This document shows, one piece after another, positions 26,417 to 37,755 of a stretch of DNA of 64,000 nucleotides. The notes beneath the pieces are model-generated. The model was not told where the DNA came from. It saw nothing but the letters and a program-made list of their open reading frames with translations, and made no database searches. Location of the stretch: assembly GCA_041662485.1 (NCBI GenBank), contig JBAZSJ010000002.1, positions 118,616-182,615 on the forward strand, in the 5' to 3' direction. Origin of the DNA: Rariglobus sp041662485. Lineage in GTDB: Bacteria; Verrucomicrobiota; Verrucomicrobiia; Opitutales; Opitutaceae. Each line of letters opens with the position of its first letter. The first letter of the stretch is position 1. A program made the position numbers and the translations under genes.

Positions 26417-27016
26417 TCAGCGGGTGGCGTAAAAAATGCCCAGCAATGCCGCCAGAAAAACAAACCAGAGCACCAGCGTCCGCAGCAGCGGCCACTTTTC
26501 GATGCGCTCGAGGGTCTCGCCGGCGGCCTCGGTGATCGGACCAAGATCGATGTCGCGGGGCACCATGCTTGAAACCGCCATGTCGGGTCCGGCCTGCATG
26601 GAACCGGCGCGCATCGCCTGGGTAAACTCGGGCGGAGCGGATCGCGAATCGAGAAATCCGTAGGGCCATTTTTCCGCTCCGTCGCTCAGGAGCAGCGCGA
26701 CCCGTCCGGCGGTGGCGATGCGATCATGCGACATGTTCCTGGAACCGAGAATTTCACCGAACCACTCGTCCATCAAAAGCTCCGTCTCCTCGGCCACGAG
26801 CGTGGTGGGATCAAGCGCGGGATTTTCCGCATGCCGGCGGGCCGCGCGCTCAAGCAACGTCTGGATCAGCCGGCTTTGGTGCAGGCGGTTGTGAATGCGA
26901 TGGGCGCGCAGGTAATCCTCCGCACGAACATAGGCGGCGTTCCATGCCTCCATCGTGCCGGTCTTGGGACGAAAAGTCGCGAGCTGCGCTTCTACGGATT
27001 CCACAGATAGCTCCAT
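26417..27016 (-). CDS. unknown tail-anchored protein between opgG and opgH
   Basis: A 199-residue protein with a hydrophilic, mostly helical body and one C-terminal membrane segment (about residues 176-196, LLRTLVLWFVFLAALLGIFY). I do not recognise it. Its start overlaps the end of opgG by 25 bases and its stop lies three bases before opgH, so it is translated with both. OpgH of proteobacteria has an N-terminal cytoplasmic extension that this short OpgH lacks; a plausible idea is that this protein replaces it, tethering or regulating OpgH at the membrane. That is inference from position only. Confidence 0.75.
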   Translation of the reverse strand: MELSVESVEAQLATFRPKTGTMEAWNAAYVRAEDYLRAHRIHNRLHQSRLIQTLLERAARRHAENPALDPTTLVAEETELLMDEWFGEILGSRNMSHDRIATAGRVALLLSDGAEKWPYGFLDSRSAPPEFTQAMRAGSMQAGPDMAVSSMVPRDIDLGPITEAAGETLERIEKWPLLRTLVLWFVFLAALLGIFYATR

Positions 27017-28503
27017 GTTTCCGTCAAAATATGAGGCGGCTTTTGCAGGAAGCAACGGAGTTCCACCGGCTTCCCGCTGCCATCGGGCTTAAGGGCGAAG
27101 GCCACCCGCCAAGAGCCGTTGAACGGATTCTTCTCCAAACTTTGGTGGACCAAAGTGGCGCCCTTGCCCACCCATATGTTCGGAGACATCCCGCGGTCGG
27201 ATTTCTGGGCGTTCAGATAGGGTCCTGAAAAATCCACCCAAAAGCGGGTGAGATCGGACTCGTTGGTCTTCGAATGCCCGATACGCGTCGCCAGGGTGTA
27301 ACCTGCCGGCGGCTTGCGTCCACCCTGCCCCTCGATGAACCAGTGCAATTTGTATTCGAGCAGCAGAGGCTGCCCGATGGCGGGCATTTTCGCAGGCACC
27401 CAAAACGCCACGATGTTGTCGTTGGTTTCATCCGGCGTGGGCAGTTCGACGAGACGCACGTCGCCCGCGCCCCATTTTCCGATGGGTTCCACCCAGGAAC
27501 TCGGACGCTGGTGGTAGCACGCCTCCAAATCCTCGTAGGACTCAAACCGCCGGTCGCGCTGCACGAGCCCGAACCCGCGCGGATTTTCGTCAACAAAGGA
27601 CGCCACCTGAACGGTCTTGGGATTCGTCAACGGACGCCAAATCCACTCGCCGCCGCCGCGCTCCATCATGAGACCGTCGGAGTCGTGCACTTCGGGACGA
27701 AGATCGCCATGCCGGTCTCCGTTGTTTTCACCAAACCAGAACATGCTTGTAAGCGGGGCGATGCCGAACACCGCGACATCTTTGCGCCGGTAGAGCGCGG
27801 TCTTGATTTCCATCACGGTCGAAGGGCCGGGCGTGATGATGAAGCGATAAGCCCCGGCCACGCTCGGGCTGTCGAGCAGCGCGTAGGCCGTTACCAGCGT
27901 GGAGTTGGGCACCGGCTTTTTGATCCAGAACTCGATGAAAACGGGGAACTCTTCGCCGCCCGGCTCGGCCGTGTTGAGCGCGAGTCCGCGTGCGGAAAGC
28001 CCGTAGCGCATGCCTTTGCCCAACGCACGGAAGTAGCTCGCCCCTTGGAACACCGCGAGTTCGTCAAGGTAGTCGGGGCTGTTGAGCGGGCAGTGAATGC
28101 GGAATCCGGTGAAACCCATGTCCCGCGGAATGGACCCGAGATCGCGGTTCGCCCCGAAATTGAAGAGGTTCTTGTCGTAGGGAATCTGTTCCACCTCGCC
28201 GTTTTGGACCTCGGAGATCTGGACCGTCTGGTTGAAGAGAAATCCCGGATGAAAAAACTGAAGCTGAAACGGCAGCTGCTCGCGACGCCACCAGGCGGCG
28301 TCGGGGTTGAAGCGGATGTCGCGATACTGGTCGTAGGTGAGTTTGCGCAACGACTCCGGCACGCGGTTGGCCGGCGGGGCATACGGCTTGGCCGCCAGCG
28401 CCTTGGCGCGATATTGCAGCACCTCGAAATCGAAGGGCACGTCTTCCGCACGCATGGTGGAAAGACCCGCAAGGGCGGTCATCAAAAGAATGAGTTTTTT
28501 CAT
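26992..28503 (-). CDS. opgG: periplasmic glucan biosynthesis protein OpgG (MdoG)
   Basis: A 503-residue periplasmic protein needed for making osmoregulated periplasmic glucans with OpgH, probably acting on the nascent beta-1,2 chain. A signal peptide occupies residues 1-19 (cleavage near MRA-E). The N-terminal family signature follows: FDFEVLQYRAKALAAKPY, then YRDIRFNPDAAWW and FFHPGFLF. The rest matches the two-domain beta-sandwich/Ig layout in length. The start overlaps the uracil-DNA glycosylase gene by four bases. Confidence 0.95.
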   Translation of the reverse strand: MKKLILLMTALAGLSTMRAEDVPFDFEVLQYRAKALAAKPYAPPANRVPESLRKLTYDQYRDIRFNPDAAWWRREQLPFQLQFFHPGFLFNQTVQISEVQNGEVEQIPYDKNLFNFGANRDLGSIPRDMGFTGFRIHCPLNSPDYLDELAVFQGASYFRALGKGMRYGLSARGLALNTAEPGGEEFPVFIEFWIKKPVPNSTLVTAYALLDSPSVAGAYRFIITPGPSTVMEIKTALYRRKDVAVFGIAPLTSMFWFGENNGDRHGDLRPEVHDSDGLMMERGGGEWIWRPLTNPKTVQVASFVDENPRGFGLVQRDRRFESYEDLEACYHQRPSSWVEPIGKWGAGDVRLVELPTPDETNDNIVAFWVPAKMPAIGQPLLLEYKLHWFIEGQGGRKPPAGYTLATRIGHSKTNESDLTRFWVDFSGPYLNAQKSDRGMSPNIWVGKGATLVHQSLEKNPFNGSWRVAFALKPDGSGKPVELRCFLQKPPHILTETWSYLWNP

Positions 28504-29432
28504 TTGTCCAAAAAGTAACCGCGTTGTTTGTCCGAAATGGGCATACCAGTGCGTTCCATCACCTGCAACAAATCCTCCCAGACCATCCGTTTCGACCGGT
28601 TGGAGGCGTTTCTAAGGATGTAGGACGGATGGTAGGTCACCATGACGGGCTTGGATGCAAACTGTTTCCACCGTCCGCGGATTTCGCCCAGCGTCTTGAA
28701 GCTGTCCGCGCCCAGCAACCCCTGCGCGGCGGTCGAGCCGAGCGCCACGATCACGTCGGGATTCACGATCTCGATCTGCGCCCGCAAAAACGGCAGGCAA
28801 AACGCCATTTCCTCCGCCGTGGGCGCACGGTTGCCAATCTGCTCCGCGCCCGCCGTCGTCGGCGTCTGCGGACGCCAGTTCATGATGTTGCCTATATAAA
28901 TGTCGGAACGTTTCAGCCCCATTCCGTTGATCATCTTCGTGAGCAACTGGCCCGCCGGCCCCACGAACGGTTCGCCCTGCACCTCCTCTTCCGCGCCGGG
29001 AGCCTCGCCCACGAACATGATCTTCGCGTCGGGCGAGCCCACCCCCAGCACGACCTTTTTTCCCGGACGGATATTCGCCGTGCACACGGGATGGTTGAGC
29101 ACGAGATCGCGCAACCACGCCAAGCGCGCGGCCTTGTCGCCGTCGGGCAAAATGACGACCGGCGGCGCAGGCAGCTTAGGCTCGGAGGGCGCGGGGGCCT
29201 TGACCACCGGCCGGGTTAACACGGGAGCCGGCGCGGCGGGAGCAGACGAACGGAGCGTGGCCGGCGGATCGATCTTTCCTGTTTCCGGTTTCCGATCTCC
29301 CGTTTTCGCTGCGCGGGCGGCAACCGCCCGCCGGAGGATCGCGACGCTCTCATCCGACACGGCGACCGACTTCACGCCCGTGGCTTTCAGGCGTTTGAGT
29401 TCGTCGGTGATTGCGGTGAGCGCGGTGCGCAT
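28500..29432 (-). CDS. uracil-DNA glycosylase, family 4-like, lacking most Fe-S cysteines
   Basis: A 310-residue DNA repair enzyme that removes uracil. The catalytic motif A GEAPGAEE, the downstream PFVGPAGQLL and motif B HPSYILRN of family 4 are present in the C-terminal 200 residues. The first 95 residues are a Pro/Ala-rich low-complexity linker. Family-4 enzymes carry a [4Fe-4S] cluster held by four cysteines; only two cysteines exist in the whole protein (HPVCTA and AFCLPF), and the usual CxxC and KCRP positions read CTAN and NWRP. It therefore probably lacks the cluster. It sits in an envelope operon, overlapping opgG by four bases, which is an odd place for a repair gene. Confidence 0.88.
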   Translation of the reverse strand: MRTALTAITDELKRLKATGVKSVAVSDESVAILRRAVAARAAKTGDRKPETGKIDPPATLRSSAPAAPAPVLTRPVVKAPAPSEPKLPAPPVVILPDGDKAARLAWLRDLVLNHPVCTANIRPGKKVVLGVGSPDAKIMFVGEAPGAEEEVQGEPFVGPAGQLLTKMINGMGLKRSDIYIGNIMNWRPQTPTTAGAEQIGNRAPTAEEMAFCLPFLRAQIEIVNPDVIVALGSTAAQGLLGADSFKTLGEIRGRWKQFASKPVMVTYHPSYILRNASNRSKRMVWEDLLQVMERTGMPISDKQRGYFLDK

Positions 29433-29442
29433 GAAAAGCGGA

Positions 29443-30039
29443 TTACTTCTGGTGAAAGGCGGTCAGCTTCTCGACATACTTGCCGAGCAAGTCGAATTCC
29501 AAATTGACCGGAGACCCGACCCGTTTCTCCCGCAAGTTGGTGACTGCAATGGTCGTGGGGATGATCCACACGGCAAACGCATCGCCCTCAACCTCCGCCA
29601 CGGTGAGCGAAATCCCGTCGATGGTGATGCTTCCTTTATGGATGAGATACCGTCCCTGCCCCGCCGGCGCGCGCACTCGCAAATAGTGGTCTGCACCCCG
29701 CGATTCCAGCACCTCGATCACGCCGAGTCCGTCAACGTGTCCGCTGACAAAATGCCCGCCGATCTTGCCGCCAAAGCGCAGGCTGCGCTCAAGGTTCACG
29801 GCCGCGCCCGGCGTAAGCGTGGTGAAATTCGTCAGCCGCCTTGTCTCCTCCAGCACGTCAAACCAGACGTGCCCCGCGTCAAACTGCGTGACCGTGAGGC
29901 AGCAGCCGTTGACCGCGATGCTGTCGCCGAGCGACACGTCTTCGAGCGCGGCTTTCGCGGCGATCTGCAATTTCCAGGCGTCCGCCCCCCGCGTGAACGC
30001 GACGACCGAACCTGTTTCCTCGATGATTCCGGTGAACAT
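29443..30039 (-). CDS. ribE: riboflavin synthase alpha subunit
   Basis: A 198-residue cytosolic enzyme that joins two lumazine molecules into riboflavin. The canonical start MFTGIIEETGSV and the duplicated lumazine-binding fold are visible: first repeat GDSIAVNGCCLTV, second repeat GSITIDGISLTV. Both repeats are intact. It lies in the middle of a seven-gene operon with ten bases to the next gene; no FMN riboswitch was recognised, and none of the other riboflavin genes is here. Confidence 0.95.
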   Translation of the reverse strand: MFTGIIEETGSVVAFTRGADAWKLQIAAKAALEDVSLGDSIAVNGCCLTVTQFDAGHVWFDVLEETRRLTNFTTLTPGAAVNLERSLRFGGKIGGHFVSGHVDGLGVIEVLESRGADHYLRVRAPAGQGRYLIHKGSITIDGISLTVAEVEGDAFAVWIIPTTIAVTNLREKRVGSPVNLEFDLLGKYVEKLTAFHQK

Positions 30040-30053
30040 GATGAAGTGATTTC

Positions 30054-31466
30054 CTATTTGAGCTTAACCCGCAAGACGGCCGTGGCGTTGTTGCGGCTGG
30101 TGAGCAGCACGAAGTCGGTGCGCGTGGCGTCGGCCTCGATGGCCGCGAGCTTCGCGACGGCCTCCGCGTAGGTTTTCACCTCCGTGCCGTCCACCTCCAG
30201 TATCCAGTCGTCGGGACGCAGACCGGCGGTGCCCACGGGGCTGTTGTTTTTGACGAAGTTGGCGATCACGCCGCGCTGGTCGGCCGGCTTGACGCGACGC
30301 ATCACTCCGTCTCCGTAGACGAAGTCCCGCACGGTGACTCCCAGTTTTTCGAAATACTTCCGGTCCGCCTCGCGCTGGAGCTTCGGCTGGTCCGCAAGCG
30401 TCGCCACCAGCTCCACGCGCTCCGAACCGCGCAGCACGGTGAGCGGAAACTTGTCGCCGGGCTTGCGCTTCAAAATCTCGCGCTCGAGGTAGCTCACCGC
30501 GACCTGATCGGGCGTGAACCTCGGCACGGGACGTCCGTCAACCGCCACGATGATGTCCCGGTCCTTCATGCCGGCGGCCTGCGCCGGACTGTCCGCGAGC
30601 ACCTCGCTCACGACGCAGCCGGACTGGTTGCCCAACTTCAAAAAGGCGGCCACCTCGGGGTCCATCGGCTGCAAGCCATAGGCGCCCAGCCAGGCGATGG
30701 GACGCCCGTTGATGCTGGTCGGCACGCGGCTCATCCACGGCAGCACCGCGCCGACCAGTTGGAACACGCGGCTTTCCTCGACGTTCATCAGCATGACGGG
30801 AGTGCCGCGCTCGCTGCGCGAAAACTGGAGATAGGTGGATCCGAATCCGCCCAGAGCGACGCCCGCGAGCGAGCCGTCACGCGTGAACACCGGCAGGCCC
30901 GGCGCGGCCAGTTCCGCCAGCGCGATCGCCGTGCGCTCGGGCAGCGATTGCACGTTGGAGATTCTTCCAGACAGGAAATACGGGAGAAAATCCTCGTCCT
31001 TCCGACGCAGGCCGATGCCCCAGTAATCGTCGGCCATCGCCGGCTCGGCCAACGCGGACGTCGCGGCAAACGCGGTCACGGGCGTCAACTGGGCGCGCAG
31101 CTTTTCCTCGACGCGCACAAAATGCCAGCCGCTCAACGGGTCCTGCCCGAGATAAACCGCGTGGAAAAATTCGCTCGCGGGCTTGCCCGGCAGATAGACG
31201 CGGAAATCTTTGAGTTGCGACGATTGCACGCGTCCGTCGATCACGCCGGGCACCATCACCAGGGTGCCGTTCGCGTCGGCGACGAAGGCGGACGTCACCG
31301 TGGGGCGGCGGTCGAGCTCGGTCTCGATAAAAAACTCCACCGCGACCACGGACTTCACGCGCTCCTGAAAAAGCGCGGGCAAATCCGCGGCGCGCACGGC
31401 GGCGAGCGGCACGAGAAACGCGAACAGAAGGAGGGCGGGCAGACGTGAATGGATGCGAAACTTCAT
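30054..31466 (-). CDS. HtrA-like PDZ protein without protease active site
   Basis: A 470-residue secreted protein (signal peptide 1-26, cleavage near VRA-A). The N-terminal 210 residues resemble the trypsin-like domain of HtrA but the catalytic motifs are gone: the region that should read GNSGGP is LAAPGLPVFT and no AHV or DLA motif can be found. Two PDZ domains follow, each with its own repeat of GxxxxDxIxxVDG (KDRDIIVAVDG and RPDDWILEVDG). It overlaps the active HtrA upstream by four bases, so the two are made together. It may be a regulatory or scaffolding partner. Confidence 0.85.
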   Translation of the reverse strand: MKFRIHSRLPALLLFAFLVPLAAVRAADLPALFQERVKSVVAVEFFIETELDRRPTVTSAFVADANGTLVMVPGVIDGRVQSSQLKDFRVYLPGKPASEFFHAVYLGQDPLSGWHFVRVEEKLRAQLTPVTAFAATSALAEPAMADDYWGIGLRRKDEDFLPYFLSGRISNVQSLPERTAIALAELAAPGLPVFTRDGSLAGVALGGFGSTYLQFSRSERGTPVMLMNVEESRVFQLVGAVLPWMSRVPTSINGRPIAWLGAYGLQPMDPEVAAFLKLGNQSGCVVSEVLADSPAQAAGMKDRDIIVAVDGRPVPRFTPDQVAVSYLEREILKRKPGDKFPLTVLRGSERVELVATLADQPKLQREADRKYFEKLGVTVRDFVYGDGVMRRVKPADQRGVIANFVKNNSPVGTAGLRPDDWILEVDGTEVKTYAEAVAKLAAIEADATRTDFVLLTSRNNATAVLRVKLK

Positions 31467-32803
31467 GGCTTTAAAATATAGAGTGAAACCTGCCGGTCGC
31501 TCTGCGCCTCGACGAGCGTGGGCGCGGGCTTTTCCGTGAATGCAACGTAGGCTTTTTTAGCCGTGTCGAGAGAGGTGATGGACTGCTGGTTGATCTTGGT
31601 GACGACGTCGCCGCGATTCAGACCCGCGACGGCGGCCGGAAAGCCGGGCTGCACACCGATCACGAGCAGACCGGTGTCGTCGGTGAGCTGATTCTCGCGG
31701 GCGTAGGCGCGGGATACCTTGCGCACGGTGAGGCCCCATTTCTCGAAGGCCCACTCCTCGCCTTGGCGGCTCTTCAATTCCTCGGTCACGACGGCGTAGT
31801 TGAGCGTCTGCTCGCCGCGTTTCACCACGAGTTTCACGGTCGAACCGACGGGCAGGCTGGCGATGAGATTCTGGATGGGCGGCAACTGCTCGGGAAAACG
31901 TCCGTCCACCGGCGCGCCGTTGATCGAGAGCACGATGTCGCCGCCGCGCAGGCCGGCGACCGCCGCCGGAGAGCCGGGGTCCACGCTGTTCACGAGCAGG
32001 CCGGTGTTTTGCTTGAGCGCATAAAAGCTTTCCAGATCAAGCAGCGAACCTGGCACGAGCCCGATGTAGCTGCGCGTGATGCGTCCGTCCTTGGCGAGGC
32101 CGGCGACGATGCGTTGCGCGATCTTGGCGGGAATGGCGAAGCCGAGGTTCTCGGCGCCAAGGTAGCCGCGCGAGTTGATGCCCATGACGCGACCATCCTC
32201 GTCCACGAGCGGACCGCCGGAGTTGCCCGGATTGATTGAGGCGTCGGTTTGCAGCCAGGTGTTGAAGAGGCCGGTTTCGTAGCCCTCGACGCCGCGGTTG
32301 TCGGCGAAGTAACGACGGACGTTTGAAATCACGCCGCGTGTGACCGTGCGCGTGAGTCCGAACGGCGTGCCGACCGCGTAGGCGGTTTCGCCGGGATAGA
32401 GTTTGTCGGAATCGGTGAATTCGGCGTGCGTGAACTTCAGGCCGCGTCGTTTCACCTCGGCGAGATCGAGGCGGAGCAGCGCAAGATCCGTCCAATGATC
32501 CCAGCCGACCAACGTGGCGTTGACGCGTTCGAGGCTCGCGAGCGTCACCGACAGCTCGACCGCGCGCGGACTAGCGACGTGGGCGTTGGTCAGGATGAGC
32601 CCGTCGTCGGACAGGATAACCCCCGAGCCGATGCTGCCCGTGAAACGAATCGCCCCCGAATCAAAGGTTTCCTCGCGCACGTCGATGCGCACGACGGCGT
32701 CGAGCAGGCGGTTGAAGCCGCGAGACATGGCGGCGTGAACAGGGGTGGACGTCGCCCAAAGGCCGAGCACGAGCGCGGTCAGGCGAAGGGTTTTACGCGT
32801 CAT
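31463..32803 (-). CDS. periplasmic serine protease, HtrA/DegP-DegS family
   Basis: A 446-residue periplasmic quality-control protease. Signal peptide 1-23 (MTRKTLRLTALVLGLWATST), then a trypsin-like domain with His in LTNAHV, Asp in DLALLRLD and the nucleophile Ser in NPGNSGGP, followed by two PDZ domains (GGDIVLSINGAPV and RGDVVTKINQQSI). The first gene of the operon that runs to opgH. The frame is open far upstream on this strand, but that region is the leuS leader and leuS itself; the ATG at 32803 gives the signal peptide. Its start is only 42 bases from the leuS start, so the promoters of both must overlap or lie inside the neighbouring gene. Confidence 0.93.
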   Translation of the reverse strand: MTRKTLRLTALVLGLWATSTPVHAAMSRGFNRLLDAVVRIDVREETFDSGAIRFTGSIGSGVILSDDGLILTNAHVASPRAVELSVTLASLERVNATLVGWDHWTDLALLRLDLAEVKRRGLKFTHAEFTDSDKLYPGETAYAVGTPFGLTRTVTRGVISNVRRYFADNRGVEGYETGLFNTWLQTDASINPGNSGGPLVDEDGRVMGINSRGYLGAENLGFAIPAKIAQRIVAGLAKDGRITRSYIGLVPGSLLDLESFYALKQNTGLLVNSVDPGSPAAVAGLRGGDIVLSINGAPVDGRFPEQLPPIQNLIASLPVGSTVKLVVKRGEQTLNYAVVTEELKSRQGEEWAFEKWGLTVRKVSRAYARENQLTDDTGLLVIGVQPGFPAAVAGLNRGDVVTKINQQSITSLDTAKKAYVAFTEKPAPTLVEAQSDRQVSLYILKP

Positions 32804-32845
32804 TGACGCACTGGGTGAATTGTTCAACGTGGCGGGTTCTATCCG

Positions 32846-35611
<2,766 letters not shown>

Positions 35612-35631
35612 TAGCCGGAACACCCCTGAAT

Positions 35632-35647
35632 TAGGGTATAGACCCTA
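35632..35647. promoter_or_regulatory. small palindrome in the leader of the exopolysaccharide operon
   Basis: TAGGGT-ATAG-ACCCTA, a perfect six-base dyad, overlapping CCCTGAATTAGGG. It lies about 90 bases before the FecR-like gene and just after leuS; it could be an operator or part of a leader hairpin. Confidence 0.35.
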
Positions 35648-35737
35648 GTTCATCTCAAATGTGAGTAAGTTTACCGAAGACTGCATATCAACGGTGAACT
35701 TCCTCATATTCCGGGTAAAAATAGGCCATAAACAATC

Positions 35738-36583
35738 ATGAAGGCGAAACTGCTTTATTTTTGCACACTGGGACCATGGCTGGTCGCAGCGCTGGGGCTC
35801 GTGGTGTTCACAGCCCCCTTGAAGGCCGATGGAGAAGGTAAAAAGAAAAACCCCACCAGCAAACTTTACGTTGCCGATGTCGAGGGCGAGTCATCCATCA
35901 ATACGGGCGATAAAATCGACGATCTCACCAAGAAATCCGTCTATTCCGCCGAGGGAACAACCATTGAGACCAAGCCGGACTCGAGCAACGCCTTGGTCCT
36001 CTCGAACGGCACGGGAGTCTTCTTCGATCCCGATACCAAACTGGAAATAAAACGCTTTCTCCAGGAGCCTTTCACCCCCAACCGCAACGATTTGGAGGTC
36101 GAACCCTCCGTCTCCCAGACATCTGCGTTTATCTCCAGGGGAACGGTTGCGCTTTGCACCGGAAAAATGGTTGCCGGCAGCACGATGGTTTACACGACCC
36201 CCCAGGCCAGCGTGTCCATCCGCGGCCGCAAGGTCGTCATTCAATCCTCGGGTAACACCACCACGATTTCCCTCATCGAAGGCGACGTCACCGTGCGCGG
36301 CGATTTGACCGGCGGCGGCGAATCCCTGAAGCCCGGCCAACAGGCCATCATCACCCGCAATTCCCCGACGGAGCCGCCGGTCATCAAAATCCAAGACATC
36401 CCCGCAGACCAAAAAGACGCCCTCTCCGACAGGGTCAGCATGGCCTGCATGGCTCGTAAAACCGTGTATTTCGAAACGGCGGATCGTGAATCGAACGAAC
36501 TCGTTCCGGTCGTGGTGGTCCCCCCCGGTATTCCGCCCTCGATCAGCGTCAGTCCTTCTGCCATCCCCCGCAACACGCCCTAA
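35738..36583 (+). CDS. FecR-domain envelope protein of the polysaccharide operon
   Basis: A 281-residue secreted protein: signal peptide at about 1-30 (cleavage near LKA-D), then a FecR-like beta-rich domain (residues about 75-215) with the pattern STMVYTTPQASVSIRG and SLIEGDVTVRGDL, then a Pro-rich tail. In exopolysaccharide operons such FecR proteins are periplasmic and probably bind or sense the polymer or its export complex. It heads the four-gene unit with the beta-barrel, Wza-like and Wzc-like proteins. No sugar-modifying domain is seen. Confidence 0.8.
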   Translation: MKAKLLYFCTLGPWLVAALGLVVFTAPLKADGEGKKKNPTSKLYVADVEGESSINTGDKIDDLTKKSVYSAEGTTIETKPDSSNALVLSNGTGVFFDPDTKLEIKRFLQEPFTPNRNDLEVEPSVSQTSAFISRGTVALCTGKMVAGSTMVYTTPQASVSIRGRKVVIQSSGNTTTISLIEGDVTVRGDLTGGGESLKPGQQAIITRNSPTEPPVIKIQDIPADQKDALSDRVSMACMARKTVYFETADRESNELVPVVVVPPGIPPSISVSPSAIPRNTP

Positions 36584-36611
36584 ACGCGTCCTTCTCCCCC
36601 ACTAATTCACC

Positions 36612-37748
36612 ATGGGTCAAAGGCTATTCTGGAAATGGGCGGCGGCGGCGATCGCCGCCGCGACTCTTTTGGCAACCCAGGGGTGGGCGCTGGTCAAATT
36701 CAACGAGGGACGCGATCAAATCTTCGTCACCGCCTCGACCGCGATCGGGTATGACTCGAACATTTCCGCCAGCAACGGCGGCGCAGGCAGTGTCACGACG
36801 ACAACCAGCTTCGGCATCGAATACGCCCGCCGCGCCGGTTACATCGGCGTCAACGCCGGCGTCGCCTGGAACCTCGGTCAGTTCGGAAGCGACACCTCTC
36901 AGAACTTTTCCAACCCCTCGATGAACCTCGAACTCGTGAAAAGCAGCGGCCGCACCACCGGTTCGTTGACGCTGAGCGCGGCCCGCGAAAGCAGCGCGGA
37001 TACCGCCGTGAACATGCGCACGGACTCGTGGAAATATGCGGCCGGCTTGAATTGGAAATATCCGGTCATCGATCGCTACAGTCTTGCGGGCAACTTCAAC
37101 TACGGCCTTGTCTCCTACCAAAATGCCGCGCCAGGCATCTACAACCTGACCACTTATGGCGCCAGCGTTGACCTTTTTTACGTCTACACCTCGGAGCGCG
37201 ATCTGTTCACCGGCTATGCCATCGGATTCAGCGACTCGGGGGCCAACACGCAGACCACCGACCACTCGTTCACGGTCGGCGTATCCGGCAGAATCCTCCC
37301 CAAGGTAAACGGCTCGGTGCGCGCAGGCTATGAAATCCGGCAGGACGGAACCACCGGCCAGTCTTTCGACAGCTGGACCGCCACCTCGTCGGTCAGCTGG
37401 AACATGAACCGGCGCGTCACGTTCACCGGCACCCTCAACAAGGCCTTCAGCACGACCGCCACCAACGCCAGCATCGACAGCCTCAACGCCACCCTCGACA
37501 TTCAATACTCGCTGACGGGCAAATGGTCCCTCTTCACCAGCATCGGCGGCGGCGAAAACGATTTCCTCAACGGCCCCGTCACCGGACGGCGCGACTACTA
37601 TTTTACGTGGAACGCCGGCGTTAACTACAGCCTCAACGACCACTTCAAGGCTTCCCTTGCTTACAGCTACTACCAGAGCTGGTCCAATCGGGCTGCGGGT
37701 AATTACGACCGGGATTCTTACACCCTCAATCTCTCCACCCGCTGGTAA
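36612..37748 (+). CDS. outer-membrane beta-barrel protein, polysaccharide-export associated
   Basis: A 378-residue protein with signal peptide (1-26, cleavage near GWA-L) and an all-beta body of alternating residues ending in an aromatic (LNLSTRW), the usual outer-membrane insertion signal. Many strands of the form xYxxGLxWxY are visible. It resembles the BBP2-type barrels found beside Wza/Wzc genes in exosortase-containing bacteria; a pore or anchor for the exported polysaccharide is likely. It starts 28 bases after the FecR-like gene and ends seven bases before the next. Confidence 0.82.
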   Translation: MGQRLFWKWAAAAIAAATLLATQGWALVKFNEGRDQIFVTASTAIGYDSNISASNGGAGSVTTTTSFGIEYARRAGYIGVNAGVAWNLGQFGSDTSQNFSNPSMNLELVKSSGRTTGSLTLSAARESSADTAVNMRTDSWKYAAGLNWKYPVIDRYSLAGNFNYGLVSYQNAAPGIYNLTTYGASVDLFYVYTSERDLFTGYAIGFSDSGANTQTTDHSFTVGVSGRILPKVNGSVRAGYEIRQDGTTGQSFDSWTATSSVSWNMNRRVTFTGTLNKAFSTTATNASIDSLNATLDIQYSLTGKWSLFTSIGGGENDFLNGPVTGRRDYYFTWNAGVNYSLNDHFKASLAYSYYQSWSNRAAGNYDRDSYTLNLSTRW

Positions 37749-37755
37749 TCCTCCC

